DNA of 64,000 nucleotides from Brachypterus glaber (GCA_958510825.1 OY294052.1:8825816-8889815); one strand, 5' to 3'; counted from the stretch's first letter, positions 44,775 through 56,475 are shown. Numbers and translations are program-made. Notes: a model not told the origin generated them from the letters alone.

Positions 44775-46869
44775 TGTAAATATGATGTATCTTGGTAATG
44801 AAGTACACATAAACACAGTTCATGTTTCGTGCACAAATATGCACTTTCTTGGCCCATATTTTGTTTCACTCAATAAAGAAGCAAAAAGTATTTTTTTGAG
44901 ATTGTTTTCTAAATATCTATGTTTCTAATATAGCCATGCAAAGCATTTGATAACAAAAAATGACAAAAGCAAAAAACAACAAGAAAAGAAAGTAAGGAAG
45001 AATTCAGAGAGTTCTGAATCTTGGTTCTGCTTTTTATTCAAAGAGAATCGCCAGGCCTATATGAGATTGTAATCTATACCTAAAAGTCCAAACAAATTGT
45101 TATTTAAGTACCCAAATTGTATCTAAACACAGCTGAAATTATTACTGCGCCACAATATTTTCGTATTAATTTGTTAATTTTATCTAAGTTTGTTCTTTAC
45201 CATTATTTTTATCCTCAATTGAGGTATTTTAACCATGTGACTGTTCAGCTTCAATAATTTAAATAAATATAAAAATATGCTTTTTAAACTTAAAATAAAC
45301 AAACTTCCAAAGAAATTTTTTAGTTTTTATTATTGCTAGTAATCTGGCAATATTTGTGACATGGGTTCCTAATATTGTCAGTATTTATTTTTTTTAAGCA
45401 ATTTTTTTGAAGCTCCTACAGTATGTTTATTTTTTACCCAGTAGAATGAAGATATGTATATTGTTAATGTAGTAAAGTTTCTGGTCATAACAAATAAATT
45501 TGAATGCAGTAAAAATAAATAGTCATAACATGGCAATAAATAGCTCACCCAACTTACATACATCCTTTTTAGACAATTTAGAAAAAATTTAGTGGTTCAA
45601 AATTTAAAACAATCAAGATTTTAAAGGCCCCCTAATAAACAAGGCCCTCTGGTAGCATACGTGAAAATTTATAATAGGAGAATTATCACCCCCTGCAAAA
45701 TAAATTGACTGACATAGGTAATTTAGGCACCTAAATGTACAATCTAGCACTTTAATTAAAATTTAATTCAAATACCGTTAATAATTAGAAATCCTGAGGG
45801 AGTTATAATAACCTCAGCTTCATTGGACTTCTTCAGGCGAGGTTTACTGAAATTTAGTTATTTAATAACACCAGACTACAAAAAAGTGTCTGTGCTACAC
45901 GCAGAGAAATGATTACTTAAAATAATTACGTAATATTTAGATCCAATGGCTTCAAACTTTCTATATTCCCTAGCATGTTAACCTTTAGAGGACGGGAAAA
46001 TTCCAGTTCAAATCGAGTGTCGATTTTCCCCGAAATTTTCATAAATCTTCACCGAACTACTCAAGACAAATGCTCGATTTGACAGGTCGTAGGAATTTCT
46101 ATCATCCCCGTCCGCAACGGAAAAGACAATGTAAAAAAATTGTTTTTCGTCATTTTAGCCTCAAGCTTTGTATACCCATGTTTTTTAGTGCGAAGTCCAA
46201 ACGAAAAAAATGGTGAAGAAGATGCTGGAGGTTCCCTTGACCTTAAAAATATAAATATTATGTACTTGTTTTAAGGAATCATTTCTCTTCGTGTGATGCA
46301 GATTTTTTTATGAATTCATAAATAACCCAAGTAATAAAGAAATCCAACATTTTCCGCTAGTTTTGTTGTTTAGGCAAATAAACCGTATTTTTATGTTTAT
46401 TTTATGCCCACAAACAATGTTGATGTGGTTATTTTAAAGGTGTTAAATTTTTAACTACTTAAGGTAATATAAAGCTGTTATTCTAAAACAAAAAACCTGC
46501 AATATAAAATTGTTTCATTTTGATATTTTATATTTTAAAGAAACAAACAAATTATAAATTTTTAGATACATAGATTTACTTTTTTTTCTTTCAAAATTAA
46601 AATTAAAGAGCAATATTTTCTCTACCAATATATTTTTTTTTGATTCTTAGAGATATAGCCCAAATAATGTTGCAAGTCTTTTTTTAAATAAATTTACACT
46701 ACGACATTTCAAAAACACACTCTGATGTCTAGACTTAAAATAAGGACCAATAGTTACTATTCTTAGTCTAGTTTTTTCTTGTAAAAATAGAAAAGATATT
46801 TATAAATAATTATAATTTTCTTAAATTAAATCAGTATTTTTTAATATAAAAATATAAAAAAACTTTAAA
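44775..46869. other. Gene-less stretch before the BEL element
   Basis: AT-rich, no coding frame I can support, no repeat matched elsewhere in the window. CGAGTGTCGATTTTCCCCG near 46015 is a short GC-richer patch. Confidence 0.4.
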
Positions 46870-46874
46870 TAAAG

Positions 46875-47333
46875 TGTTCAATCTTCATATTTAAAATGCA
46901 TTTAAATATATCAATTTTCAAACTTTAATTAAAATGTAATAATTAAGGTCAGCAACCCGCTTAATAAATTAAGTTATTTTATCGCGCTTTGCTTGTTGAA
47001 GTTTTTTCTACCCTAAAAAACTGTAAGAAGTCGAGCGATAAAACCAGTAGTATTAGATTGACCGCCGCAGACCGCATACCGTATAACTTATGTGATAATG
47101 TGCTAAACCGCTATAATAACCGCTTCAACTCTATCAATCTACTATTCACCAATGCATCCAGCTTAAGTGACTGCAGTCATCTCTTCACAGCATCCGCACA
47201 GCAGTCAAGGTAAGATTACTTCATCAAGCACGTTTTCTTAACAATTACCCAAATTGCCACTAATCCTCAAGAATACTCTCCACCGCCAGCCCTATGCAAA
47301 TCCACTAGAGACAACATCACCCTCTATTTTACA
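46875..47333 (+). repeat. 5' LTR of the BEL/Pao element
   Basis: 459 bp, begins TGTTCAATCTTC and ends CTATTTTACA. It matches the 3' LTR at all but one position. It carries AATAAA at 46963-46968 and a good splice-donor-like CAAGGTAAG near 47207-47215. The 75-codon open frame inside the LTR starts at TTG and looks fortuitous. Confidence 0.97.
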
Positions 47334-47348
47334 TGGTCCTTCGAGCGT
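47334..47348 (+). other. Primer-binding site
   Basis: TGGTCCTTCGAGCG starts immediately after the 5' LTR CA. A TGG start directly after the LTR is the expected tRNA 3'-end complement; BEL-type elements often carry a very similar TGGTCCTTCGAGCC sequence (from memory). The primer tRNA was not identified. Confidence 0.85.
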
Positions 47349-48092
47349 ACTAAGGGCCTGGCGAGTATTTTTGAGGTTTTGCCCGTTTTTTGGGGGGTTG
47401 TGACCTTTTTATTGCATTTATTTTTATTTTGTTAAACTACTTATCACTTTATTGCTGCGAAGAGTGCATATCACCAGATATCGCACGCAGGATTCCCGAG
47501 TGCTATCGTCAATATTCGTACAAACCACTCGGCCTCCGTGTGCAGTAACCAGTTCACCGCAACTCTGACATCGCTCCTGTGCTGAAAACACATTTCGTGC
47601 AGTACTGAACTATTCTTTCAGCTCGCAATTTTACCGCCTGGCTTAGTAAATTTGAAATTTTATCACGCGATTTTTAATATTTTTATGAAAATCCTGTAAC
47701 TTAGGTTCAAATTTCTAGGCTTGTTATCTTTGTTCTGGTATTTGCAAAGTTATTTTTTTACATTTTATCACTTCCGCACCGCAAATAAATTGTCTGTCTG
47801 TATGCACAAACGCATTCAATAAAATTACAAAACGCACCGCACCGCAAATAAATTAATTTTAATTGTACACTCGCATACGTTTATTGCAAGCCTAATTACT
47901 TATTTTTTTTCTTTCTCGCTGTCCTTTGACTTAATTTTGTTTATTTTGACATATAAATAAATATTACGCTCTTTACGCACGCTAAATAATTATTAGCTTC
48001 TTGTTTTCCTAAATTGGGGTAACAAGTAGTTTTTCTCTATTTTTTAATAAATATTTTTCAACATTTTACCAAGGCTTGAGCTGACTTTCGGA
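47349..48092 (+). other. Untranslated leader of the BEL/Pao element
   Basis: Region between primer site and polyprotein start. It holds no long open frame. Two near-direct copies of a CGCACCGCAAATAAATT block lie around 47778 and 47837. Packaging signals would be expected here but none can be recognised. Confidence 0.6.
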
Positions 48093-51000
48093 ATGTCGGC
48101 CGAGACGAAGGTAAAAACCGCTAAAGCTCAACGCGAAGATTTTATTAAGAGGCTTCAGGCTCTTAGTAAAATAGCTAACGAAGTCGACGATACTGAAACT
48201 AAGCAAATAGACTTTAAGTTGAGATACGCTCAGCTGCCTACGCTGTACCAAGGGTTTTTTAAACACCATAATATTATTGTTGCCGCGTTAGGTATGCAAG
48301 AAAACGCTAATTTAGACGCTGAATATAAAATCTGTGAAGATTTTGAAGAAATGTATTATGTTATACAGGGGGTCTACCAAAGATATGACACATCTAATGA
48401 CACCGCAAATCTATCGCAATTAAACGCTACTACGTCAAATACCGCAAATCATGTAAAATTACCGCGAGTTGAACTTCCAAAATTTTCAGGGGACGTACGG
48501 GGGTGGAAGACGTACATTGACATGTTCAGGGCGATGGTCCACGACCATCCAAATTTGAGCCCGGTCGAAAAATTCAATTTTTTGAGGTCTTCGCTTTCCG
48601 GTCTGGCCCTGGAAACCATAAGTCCAATTCCGATGTCAAATGACACGTATATTATAGCATTTGACGCGCTTATCGCACGGTTTGACAATAAACGAATATT
48701 GGCAACTACGTATTGGAAAGCGATAGAAAACGCACCTAAACTTTCGGAAAACAATATTTCTCCTGATAACATTCGCACCTTAATTAATACATTTACTGAA
48801 AATATCGCCGCATTAAAAACGCTTAAGCTTCCTACAGATAAATGGGATTTCGTTTTATTCCAGATGTTACTTAACAGACTGGACAGTACAATATCCACTC
48901 GTTTTGAGTTGGAGCAAGATAACTCGCATACAATACCGCATTTTCAAACGCTTGTCGATTTTTTGAGCAAGCAATGTAACGCTTACGAAGCGGTTGCATT
49001 TTGTAACGCTTCTACCGCTAAAAAACCCGCTAGTCAAATTTCGAATTCTAAACCTCCGCAAAACTTTAATAATTTTCAACAAAAACCAAAAATTTCGAAT
49101 TCTTATTTGTCAAATGTTAACGCAATTTTTTGTTCGCTATGTGAAGGGGGACATACTCTTTATAAATGCCCTAAGTTCACAGAAAAATCGCCACGCGAAA
49201 GATTTGATTTAATTAAAACTCGCAAATGGTGTGTAAATTGCTTAAGCGCCAAACATACACTTTTTGGCTGTAAGTCTGACAGTGTATGTAGGTACTGTGC
49301 AAAAAAGCATCACACCATGATACATTTTAATGACACACCCGCTACAAACACACCGCACGCAGTCACTGCTATTGCGACGGCTTCAAGCAGGGCTGCGACG
49401 CTGCTTAGCGCGCCCGTTAATGCCGACAAGCGCGCTAATATATTTGACGCAACTACGTTATGTACCGCAAACGCAAGGCAATGTATATTATTAGCCACCG
49501 CACAAGCCGCTATTTTAGACTCTAATAACAAATATCAGAACATACGTTTAATGTTAGACTCCGCAAGTCAATGTAATATTATTTCGCAATCTTGTGTTGA
49601 AAAATTAGGTCTTAAACCGAAAAAATCGCCATTAATTATTAATGGGTTAAATTCTGCTACAACTTCCGCTACAATGGCGGTAGACTGTAATATTCGCCCT
49701 ATTGAAAGTGATTTATTTAATTTAAATTTTGATGCTATAATTTTACCGCGTATTTGCTCTCCCATGCCCTCCTCAGCTATAGAGGCAGACTGGCCACATA
49801 TTTCAAATTTGAAGTTGGCCGATCCACTTTTCTATTCGCCGGGAGATATTGACATTCTCCTAGGGGCGGAAATTTTCCCCCAAATATTAGAGGAAGGTCG
49901 CATACATATATCTAAAAATATTCCTACCGCGCTAAATACCATATTTGGTTGGGTACTAATGGGTAGGGTACAATATAATTCACTTCCGAAAGCTAACTGT
50001 TTTCTTACTATTTCTAATGTAGAATTAAATAACACACTAAAATTATTTTGGAAAGTAGAAGAAATACCTCACGTTTCTCATATTTCCGCCGAGGATGAGC
50101 GATGTGAAGATATTTTTAAATCTACATTTTCTCGCGATTTAACAGGCCGTTACTCAGTATCGCTTCCATTTCGAGAGAAAATACCGCACTTTTCCAATAC
50201 CCGCCTACCCGCTCTTAAACGCTATTATAGTTTAGAACGCAAACTTAAATCTAACCCAGATTTACATGAAAAATACTCAGACTTCATGAGGGAATATTTA
50301 AGTGAAGGGCATATGGAAAAAGTGACCAATGTCTCAGCTAACGATAACGCATTTTATATCCCGCATTTTCCGGTTCAGGCTTCTTCTAAGTTAAGGGTAG
50401 TTTTTGACGCGTCTTGTCGTTCATCAAACAATTCATCCCTTAATGACGCGCTACTGACAGGGGAAAAGTTACAGCAAGACTTATGTATAATTTTGTTAAA
50501 TTTCCGCTTGTATCCAATCGCTTTTACTTGTGATATTAGGATGATGTTTCGGCAGATTAAACTAGCTAAACATCATCAAGATTTCTTACGCATTCTTTGG
50601 CGCTTTTCTGCAGACGAAGGAATCGCCACTTACCGCCTTTTAACGGTTACTTACGGTTTAAATTGTAGCCCGTTTTTAGCCAACAGAGTGCTAAAACAAT
50701 TAGCAATCGATGAATATAAACAATATCCCCGCGCCGCAAAGATACTTAATAAATCCACTTACGTCGATGATGTTGTGCACGGCAGTGCATCGGTCACCGA
50801 CGCGCTTAAATTACAAGCAGAACTTGTCAATTTATTGGAAAAAGGTGGATTTGAATTAAGAAAATGGGCAAGTAACTGTCCCGAATTATTAAAGCATTTA
50901 CCTGACTCGCATATACAGGGTGGTTCATGTGATTTCGATTATGACTCTACCATAAAAATTTTAGGTCTCCAGTGGAACCCTAGCTCGGATAATTTTACTT

Positions 51001-53294
51001 ATAAAATAGAAACGCAAAATCAAAATTGTACGAAACGCATTATTTTGTCAGAAACCGCACGGATATATGACGTAATGGGATTTCTCGCACCCGTCATTAT
51101 TACCGCAAAATACTTTGTACAATATTTGTTTAGTTTAGGGGTTGATTGGGACGAACCGCCCCCCACAGATGTTATCAATAAATGGAACACCTTTAAAAAT
51201 GAATTACCGCTTTTATTAAAAATAATCATACCGCGATATATACCCGCACTAAGGGAAAACACAGTACACTACGATTTAGTCGGTTTTTGTGACGGATCCG
51301 ACAAGGCCTTTGCAGCCGTAGTGTATATACGTGTAACTTCCGCACAATCAAAAACCGCTAAAACATACTTAGTTTGCGCTAAATCGCGTCTCGCCCCGCT
51401 AAAACGCTTATCCACCCCTCGTATTGAACTGTGCGCAGCAGTTCTTCTCGCTAACCTTATTGATTTTGTAAAAAATGCTTACAAAGATAAACTTTCGTTT
51501 AAAAATATTTACGCATTTTCTGATTCTACCATATGTTTAACTTGGATAAAATCTTCACCGCATAAATGGCTTACTTTCGTAAGCAATCGCACAAGTCTTA
51601 TTCAGGATAAAGTCTCCCCGGAGTCCTGGCACCATGTTTCCACCACGTGTAACCCGGCTGATTGCGCCAGTAGGGGAATTTTCCCATCGGAGTTACTGAA
51701 TTTTTCCTTGTGGTGGCAGGGTCCAGGTTGGCTTTGTCAGCCGCGCGATGCGTGGCCCGTTGATAAGGTCGAATTGACGGGCTCACCCATCGAAACCGGC
51801 GAAGAGCGCAGGATTGTGCTCACCGCGGCCGTAGAAAGTGACGTATTTTATACATTGCTATCACGGTACTCGTCGTTAGGTAAAATTAAAAGAATAATTG
51901 CATACGTTTTACGCTTTATAAATAATACGCGATATTCGAATAAAAAACAGTCAAATTTTTTAACGCTGCCAGAATTGCACTCCGCTTTATTTGTACTTGT
52001 TAAAAAGGTTCAGGCTATACACTTTTCTGATGAAATTGACGCTCTCTTAAAAAATATGTCTTTACCTAAAAATTTCCGCAAATTAAATGTTTTTCTAGAT
52101 TCTAACAATATCGTTAGGGTGGGGGGCCGCCTTAGGCATTCTAGCCTACCCTTCGAACAAAAACATCAAGCTTTACTTCCTAGTAAAGATAGATTCGTAG
52201 AACTTTTAATAGAAGATACACATAGAAAATATGTGCACCCTGGTGCGCAGACGCTACAATATTTATTAATGCAACATTTCTGGATTCTCGCTGCTAAACG
52301 CGTTATACGCAAAATTGTTTCTCAGTGTTTAAATTGTTGGAAACTTAATCCAATTTCACCGCAGCCCAAAATGGGTGACTTACCCCCTCTCCGCGTATCT
52401 CAGCTTAAATGTTTCTCAGTAGTGGGGGCCGATTTTGCCGGGCCGCTTTCTATTTTAATGAGCCGTAATAGAGGCTCTAAACGCCTCAAAGCATATATTT
52501 GCCTTTTTGTCTGCTTCGCCACTAAGGCAATTCACCTTGAACTCGTGTCGGATTTATCGACAGAAGCATTTCTCGCCGCGTTGCGTAGATTTATCGCGCG
52601 TAGAGGCCGATGTAGCCAATTACACAGCGACATGGGCACAAATTTTGTTGGTGCACACAGACAGATAGTTGAGTGCATTGCCGCCGCCGCAGAGAGCGAA
52701 CAAATTGAGTGGCATTTTAACCCCCCAGGGGCTCCCCATTTTGGGGGTCTTTGGGAGGCTGGAGTCAAGTCAGCCAAGTCACACTTATTTCGCGTAGTCG
52801 GTGAGCAGGTATTAACTTACGAAGAGTTATATACCGTGCTGACCCAAGTGGAGGCTATCTTGAACAGTCGACCCCTTTGTTCGATCTCTGCAGACCCAAA
52901 CGACGCATTAGTTCTTACTCCAGGTCATTTCTTGACTTTGGAACCGCTTACTTGCTTACCAGAACCTAACTTACAGGATATCGCTTTAAACCGCCTTTCA
53001 CGGTGGCAGCTATTGCAGCGCCTCCATCAGGACTTTTGGTCATCGTGGCACCGCCAGTATATTCATTCGCTATCCCAACGGACCAAATGGACCACAGACT
53101 CTCCTCCCATTCGCGTTGGTACTGTAGTTTTATTAAAAAACGAAATCACGCCGCCGCTTCAGTGGCGAATGGGCTACGTAGAAACTGTCCACCCAGGCAC
53201 TGACGGAGTTGTCAGAGTTGTGACAGTGCGTACAAAAAATGGCATATTTAAACGACCAGTCGTAAAAATATGTCCTTTACCGCACATGGAGTAA
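48093..53294 (+). CDS. BEL/Pao gag-pol polyprotein, intact
   Basis: 1733 residues, ATG to TAA with no break. Gag-like DUF1759 region from about residue 125 (LPKFSGD at 128-134). Three zinc knuckles: C347-C350-H354-C359, C380-C383-H388-C393 and C399-C402-H406/407-H411. Retropepsin-like active site DSAS at 489-492. Reverse transcriptase with FDAS near 772, catalytic D814 and YVDD at 890-893. Pao-type RNase H with FCDGSD near 1067. Integrase with an HHCC zinc region, then D1447, D1513 and E1555. A C-terminal DUF5641-type region from about 1635 to the end. All catalytic residues looked for are present. There is no envelope. The ATG at 48093 is the first in the frame after a 759-nt leader. Base composition is clearly less AT-rich than its surroundings. 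Confidence 0.97.
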   Translation: MSAETKVKTAKAQREDFIKRLQALSKIANEVDDTETKQIDFKLRYAQLPTLYQGFFKHHNIIVAALGMQENANLDAEYKICEDFEEMYYVIQGVYQRYDTSNDTANLSQLNATTSNTANHVKLPRVELPKFSGDVRGWKTYIDMFRAMVHDHPNLSPVEKFNFLRSSLSGLALETISPIPMSNDTYIIAFDALIARFDNKRILATTYWKAIENAPKLSENNISPDNIRTLINTFTENIAALKTLKLPTDKWDFVLFQMLLNRLDSTISTRFELEQDNSHTIPHFQTLVDFLSKQCNAYEAVAFCNASTAKKPASQISNSKPPQNFNNFQQKPKISNSYLSNVNAIFCSLCEGGHTLYKCPKFTEKSPRERFDLIKTRKWCVNCLSAKHTLFGCKSDSVCRYCAKKHHTMIHFNDTPATNTPHAVTAIATASSRAATLLSAPVNADKRANIFDATTLCTANARQCILLATAQAAILDSNNKYQNIRLMLDSASQCNIISQSCVEKLGLKPKKSPLIINGLNSATTSATMAVDCNIRPIESDLFNLNFDAIILPRICSPMPSSAIEADWPHISNLKLADPLFYSPGDIDILLGAEIFPQILEEGRIHISKNIPTALNTIFGWVLMGRVQYNSLPKANCFLTISNVELNNTLKLFWKVEEIPHVSHISAEDERCEDIFKSTFSRDLTGRYSVSLPFREKIPHFSNTRLPALKRYYSLERKLKSNPDLHEKYSDFMREYLSEGHMEKVTNVSANDNAFYIPHFPVQASSKLRVVFDASCRSSNNSSLNDALLTGEKLQQDLCIILLNFRLYPIAFTCDIRMMFRQIKLAKHHQDFLRILWRFSADEGIATYRLLTVTYGLNCSPFLANRVLKQLAIDEYKQYPRAAKILNKSTYVDDVVHGSASVTDALKLQAELVNLLEKGGFELRKWASNCPELLKHLPDSHIQGGSCDFDYDSTIKILGLQWNPSSDNFTYKIETQNQNCTKRIILSETARIYDVMGFLAPVIITAKYFVQYLFSLGVDWDEPPPTDVINKWNTFKNELPLLLKIIIPRYIPALRENTVHYDLVGFCDGSDKAFAAVVYIRVTSAQSKTAKTYLVCAKSRLAPLKRLSTPRIELCAAVLLANLIDFVKNAYKDKLSFKNIYAFSDSTICLTWIKSSPHKWLTFVSNRTSLIQDKVSPESWHHVSTTCNPADCASRGIFPSELLNFSLWWQGPGWLCQPRDAWPVDKVELTGSPIETGEERRIVLTAAVESDVFYTLLSRYSSLGKIKRIIAYVLRFINNTRYSNKKQSNFLTLPELHSALFVLVKKVQAIHFSDEIDALLKNMSLPKNFRKLNVFLDSNNIVRVGGRLRHSSLPFEQKHQALLPSKDRFVELLIEDTHRKYVHPGAQTLQYLLMQHFWILAAKRVIRKIVSQCLNCWKLNPISPQPKMGDLPPLRVSQLKCFSVVGADFAGPLSILMSRNRGSKRLKAYICLFVCFATKAIHLELVSDLSTEAFLAALRRFIARRGRCSQLHSDMGTNFVGAHRQIVECIAAAAESEQIEWHFNPPGAPHFGGLWEAGVKSAKSHLFRVVGEQVLTYEELYTVLTQVEAILNSRPLCSISADPNDALVLTPGHFLTLEPLTCLPEPNLQDIALNRLSRWQLLQRLHQDFWSSWHRQYIHSLSQRTKWTTDSPPIRVGTVVLLKNEITPPLQWRMGYVETVHPGTDGVVRVVTVRTKNGIFKRPVVKICPLPHME

Positions 53295-53516
53295 AATTAG
53301 TTTCCATTACGCATTTTATTTTAGCTTTAGATTATAAATTTTGTTTAATTTTCTTTATTTACACCGCATTTATTTTTATATATTCCTTTTGGGAATATTA
53401 TTTGGGAATTAATTTAGGCTTTACTTAGGCTTTATAAGTTAATTTTTAGGCTTTATAATTTGAAGTTCCGATCGCATTTTCATTTTTATTTTATTTTATT
53501 TACAACTGGAGTTTGT

Positions 53517-53530
53517 AAAGGCGGCCGGAA
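53517..53530 (+). other. Polypurine-type tract before the 3' LTR
   Basis: AAAGGCGGCCGGAA ends one base before the TG of the 3' LTR, where plus-strand priming is expected. It is interrupted by pyrimidines, so the exact primer is uncertain. Confidence 0.6.
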
Positions 53531-53989
53531 TGTTCAATCTTCATATTTAAAATGCATTTAAATATATCAATTTTCAAACTTTAATTAAAATGTAATAATT
53601 AAGGTCAGCAACCCGCTTAATAAATTAAGTTATTTTATCGCGCTTTGCTTGTTGAAGTTTTTTCTACCCTAAAAAACTGTAAGAAGTCGAGCGATAAAAC
53701 CAGTAGTATTAGATTGACCGCCGCAGACCGCATACCGTATAACTTATGTGATAATGTGCTAAACCGCTATAATAACCGCTTCAACTCTATCAATCTACTA
53801 TTCACCAATGCATCCAGCTTAAGTGACTGCAGTCATCTCTTCACAGCATCCGCACAGCAGTCAAGGTAAGATTACTTCATCAAGCACGTTTTCTTAACAA
53901 TTACCCAAATTACCACTAATCCTCAAGAATACTCTCCACCGCCAGCCCTATGCAAATCCACTAGAGACAACATCACCCTCTATTTTACA
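53531..53989 (+). repeat. 3' LTR of the BEL/Pao element
   Basis: 459 bp, TG...CA, identical to the 5' LTR except for A at 53912. Followed directly by the TAAAG target duplication. Confidence 0.97.
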
Positions 53990-53995
53990 TAAAGT

Positions 53996-54256
53996 TTAAA
54001 GTGATTATTTACTATTCCACTTAATTAAGCATTCCAGTCCAGGACTTGTGTGGGCTAGTAGTAGAGGGAACCACCGGCTTTAATTGACTTTCAAAGCAAT
54101 TTATAGGGAGTGTCCGCTTCACTTACGCCTTCGCCAAATTTCAATTATTAATTAACTGAAAAAGGCAAATCGGCGCCGGTGAGAATCGAACCCACGCTGT
54201 TTTGGGTAGTAAACTCGTCAAGTACGATGCGGTAGTCCACTACACCAATTCTCCCA
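53996..54256 (-). mobile_element. tRNA-derived SINE, copy 2
   Basis: Minus-strand copy of the 188-460 SINE. Head has GGTGTAGTGG (box A) and GGTTCGATTC (box B); the body blocks agree closely with copy 1. Its 3' tail adjoins the BEL target duplication, so the retrotransposon sits at the SINE tail. Confidence 0.75.
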
Positions 54257-54705
54257 AACGTATGATATATTTATTAATGTATACTATCCATTAAAGTATA
54301 TACACTATATAATACTTCATAGTTTTTAAATCCCTAGTCTCGATACATTTTCCATGAGCAAGAAGTAAAAACGTAACTGTAACAAAACTAAAACTGCTGT
54401 GGCAACATACATTACTACTTAAGCTGTAATATATCAAGCTAGGAAACCGCACACTATGAATTTTACAATCTTAAAAGAATATACGGCCCGTTTAACGTAA
54501 AAACGTAGTAAAAAACAGTACTAGCAAAAGAATCTAACAGATCTTACAATGAAATTTTTATAAGTTGGATTTAAAGTTATACAACGGATTCTCAAGTTAA
54601 AATTAAATGAGGTGAGTGAGCCATATATGGTCATGTAAGGACATTTTATTTTTACTGCATTCAAATTTATGGGTAATTACCTGTAACTTTACTGCTATTT
54701 TTTTT

Positions 54706-54835
54706 ACTGATTTCGACTCAGAATGGTCTAAAACGTCGAGAAATGTGAAAAAAACGTGGTCAAAGATTTTGACTTTTCGGCGCAGATTTCAATACATCGG
54801 CACTCTTAGTAGCACTAAGTGCCGATGTAATTCAA
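54706..54835 (-). repeat. End fragment of the ACATCGGCACT element family
   Basis: The complement matches 62163-62300: ACATCGGCACTTAGTGCTAC, TAAGAGTGCCGATGT, GCCGAAAAGTCAAAATCTTT, GACCACGTTTTTTTCACATT and CATTCTGAGTCGAAATCAGT. Confidence 0.8.
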
Positions 54836-54839
54836 GTTT

Positions 54840-55660
54840 CTAGCTATTTTGAATATGGACCTTCATACTCAAAAAATCATACATAAAAACATACATTCTT
54901 CCTGAAATGCATAGAGTTTTTCTTTTTTATATTATAGATAACTGGATTTCTGTGATAACATATTTAAAAGCGTAAACCTGTCAAATTAAACTAATATTTA
55001 CCTTCAATAAAATTTATCTAAATTAGTGTTATGATGTATTTTACATAATAATTTATTTCGTTTTTAAATTTGCATCGAAGAGAAACTTTATTGAACTGAA
55101 TTTAAATATTTATAAGGTTAGTGAAATAAATGAATTTTTAAATATGATTTGGAGAAATTTAAGATTAACGGAAATTTAACTCGAAAGTTAATAATCGAAA
55201 TTTAATAAGGAAAATAAACATAAAAAAATTATAAAGAAAAAGTTAAACCAATAAGCCCAATTGTATATTTACGCCAGGAAAGGTTTTTGTTGACGATACC
55301 GATATACTTTAGATAAAATCTGCGTCTTAATTCGCCATTTTAATTTTTTCTAAACACATATTGATCAACGGATTACACAAGTCAACATAAATTTTGTGTC
55401 TGAGATTAGTGTACACAATTACTATAGGTTTAGTGATGATCATACGAAAAGAAATAATATTTCATAAAAAAGTTTGCTTTTGTAGCCAAGAAAACATTAT
55501 TTCAAAATTTAAGAAAATCTATAACTGTAATCATTCGTTTGTTAAAAAAACAAAATAAATATATTTGTATATTTAATGTCTGTTTTTTTCCGTATTGGTA
55601 ACTGTAGGATATTGGTCCTTGGGTGTAGGGTTGTGCAAAAAACTTCTATTTAAATGTTTG
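54840..55660. other. Gene-less stretch
   Basis: AT-rich sequence with no coding or repeat signal that I could tie to another copy. Confidence 0.4.
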
Positions 55661-55917
55661 GAAGTTTCGAATGGCGATTTCTCCCGTTAGATTAGACAGG
55701 GACAAAAGTTCTACCCAAAAAAGGATAGAAGACATACATACACTCCCACTTCCACCCAACCAAACAAATTCTGTATTTGTTCTTACAATATTTACTTGGC
55801 CGGGCGAAAAGTGTAACTATATTATTTTTATTAAAGAAATTACTGGCGCCATCTAAATTTTAGTAGAATTATCTTATTCTACAGATTCACATTAGCTATG
55901 TTCGTTCGTGCCGCTCA

Positions 55918-56009
55918 GTGCTACACTTTCCTTCCAACCAAATAAATACTGCATTTGTTGTATGAAAAACAAATACAGTATTTATTTGGTTGGCTGGAAA
56001 GTGTAGCAC
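55918..56009. repeat. Hairpin, 92 bp, arms about 41 bp
   Basis: GTGCTACACTTTCC and CCAACCAAATAAATACTG face CAGTATTTATTTGGTTGG and GGAAAGTGTAGCAC with few mismatches. A diverged relative (CCACCCAACCAAACAAATTC, GGCGAAAAGTG) lies at about 55745-55815. Confidence 0.85.
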
Positions 56010-56299
56010 AAATGAGATAGAGATAGGGTAGACGTCTTTTGTTTCATAATTCTAGTTGTAGAGAGCTCTATTAAATTTAATTCATTTTCAACATGCTCTT
56101 AAAAAAAAGTAACATTGTTAAATTTATGCAAAAAAACTAACAACAGTCCTGGTTGTTACCTAACCTAAATATTATAAAATTACTTACATTCTATTTATGG
56201 CAAAGTTTCCACTGGCAGAATAGGCTTAATTATATACATTTTGTTAAAATAGTAATCAATACATACGAAAAACCATATAACACGATTAAGATTAAGAAT

Positions 56300-56426
56300 A
56301 AAATATATTTTGTTTCTTCTTATTCTTCTTCTTCATCTTTTTCTTCTTCTTCTTCTTCTTCTTCTTCTTCTTCTTCTTCTTCTTCTTCTTCTTCTTCTTC
56401 TTCTTCTTCTTCTTCTTCTTCTTCTT

Positions 56427-56457
<31 letters not shown>

Positions 56458-56475
56458 TTCTTTTTCTTCTTCTTC
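56300..56475 (+). repeat. CTT microsatellite at a Penelope-like element 3' end
   Basis: About 45 nearly pure CTT units. On the minus strand it is a GAA run directly after the 3' UTR of the Penelope-like fragment. Ser- and Leu-only open frames here are artefacts. Confidence 0.9.

Larger units (their letters stand above)
46870..53994 (+). mobile_element. Complete BEL/Pao LTR retrotransposon with 5-bp target duplication
   Basis: Two direct 459-bp LTRs (46875-47333 and 53531-53989), each TG...CA, enclose a primer-binding site, a leader of about 760 nt, one uninterrupted 1733-codon polyprotein and a purine-rich tract. TAAAG flanks both ends (46870-46874, 53990-53994). I found one difference between the LTRs (G at 47256, A at 53912). 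Protein order gag, protease, RT, RNase H, integrase with no envelope places it in BEL/Pao. It is inserted beside the 3' tail of a SINE. All parts needed for movement look intact. Confidence 0.97.

Noticed and set aside
45790..45850. Hammerhead-like CTGAAGAAGTCCAATGAAGC
   Set aside because: Lacks GAAAC, a cleavage triplet and pairing stem I.
46989..47213. 75-codon frame present in both LTRs
   Set aside because: Starts at TTG, has no family resemblance, and identity of the two copies only reflects LTR identity.
48449..52777. Minus-strand and shifted frames inside the BEL polyprotein
   Set aside because: Shadows of the 1733-codon gene.
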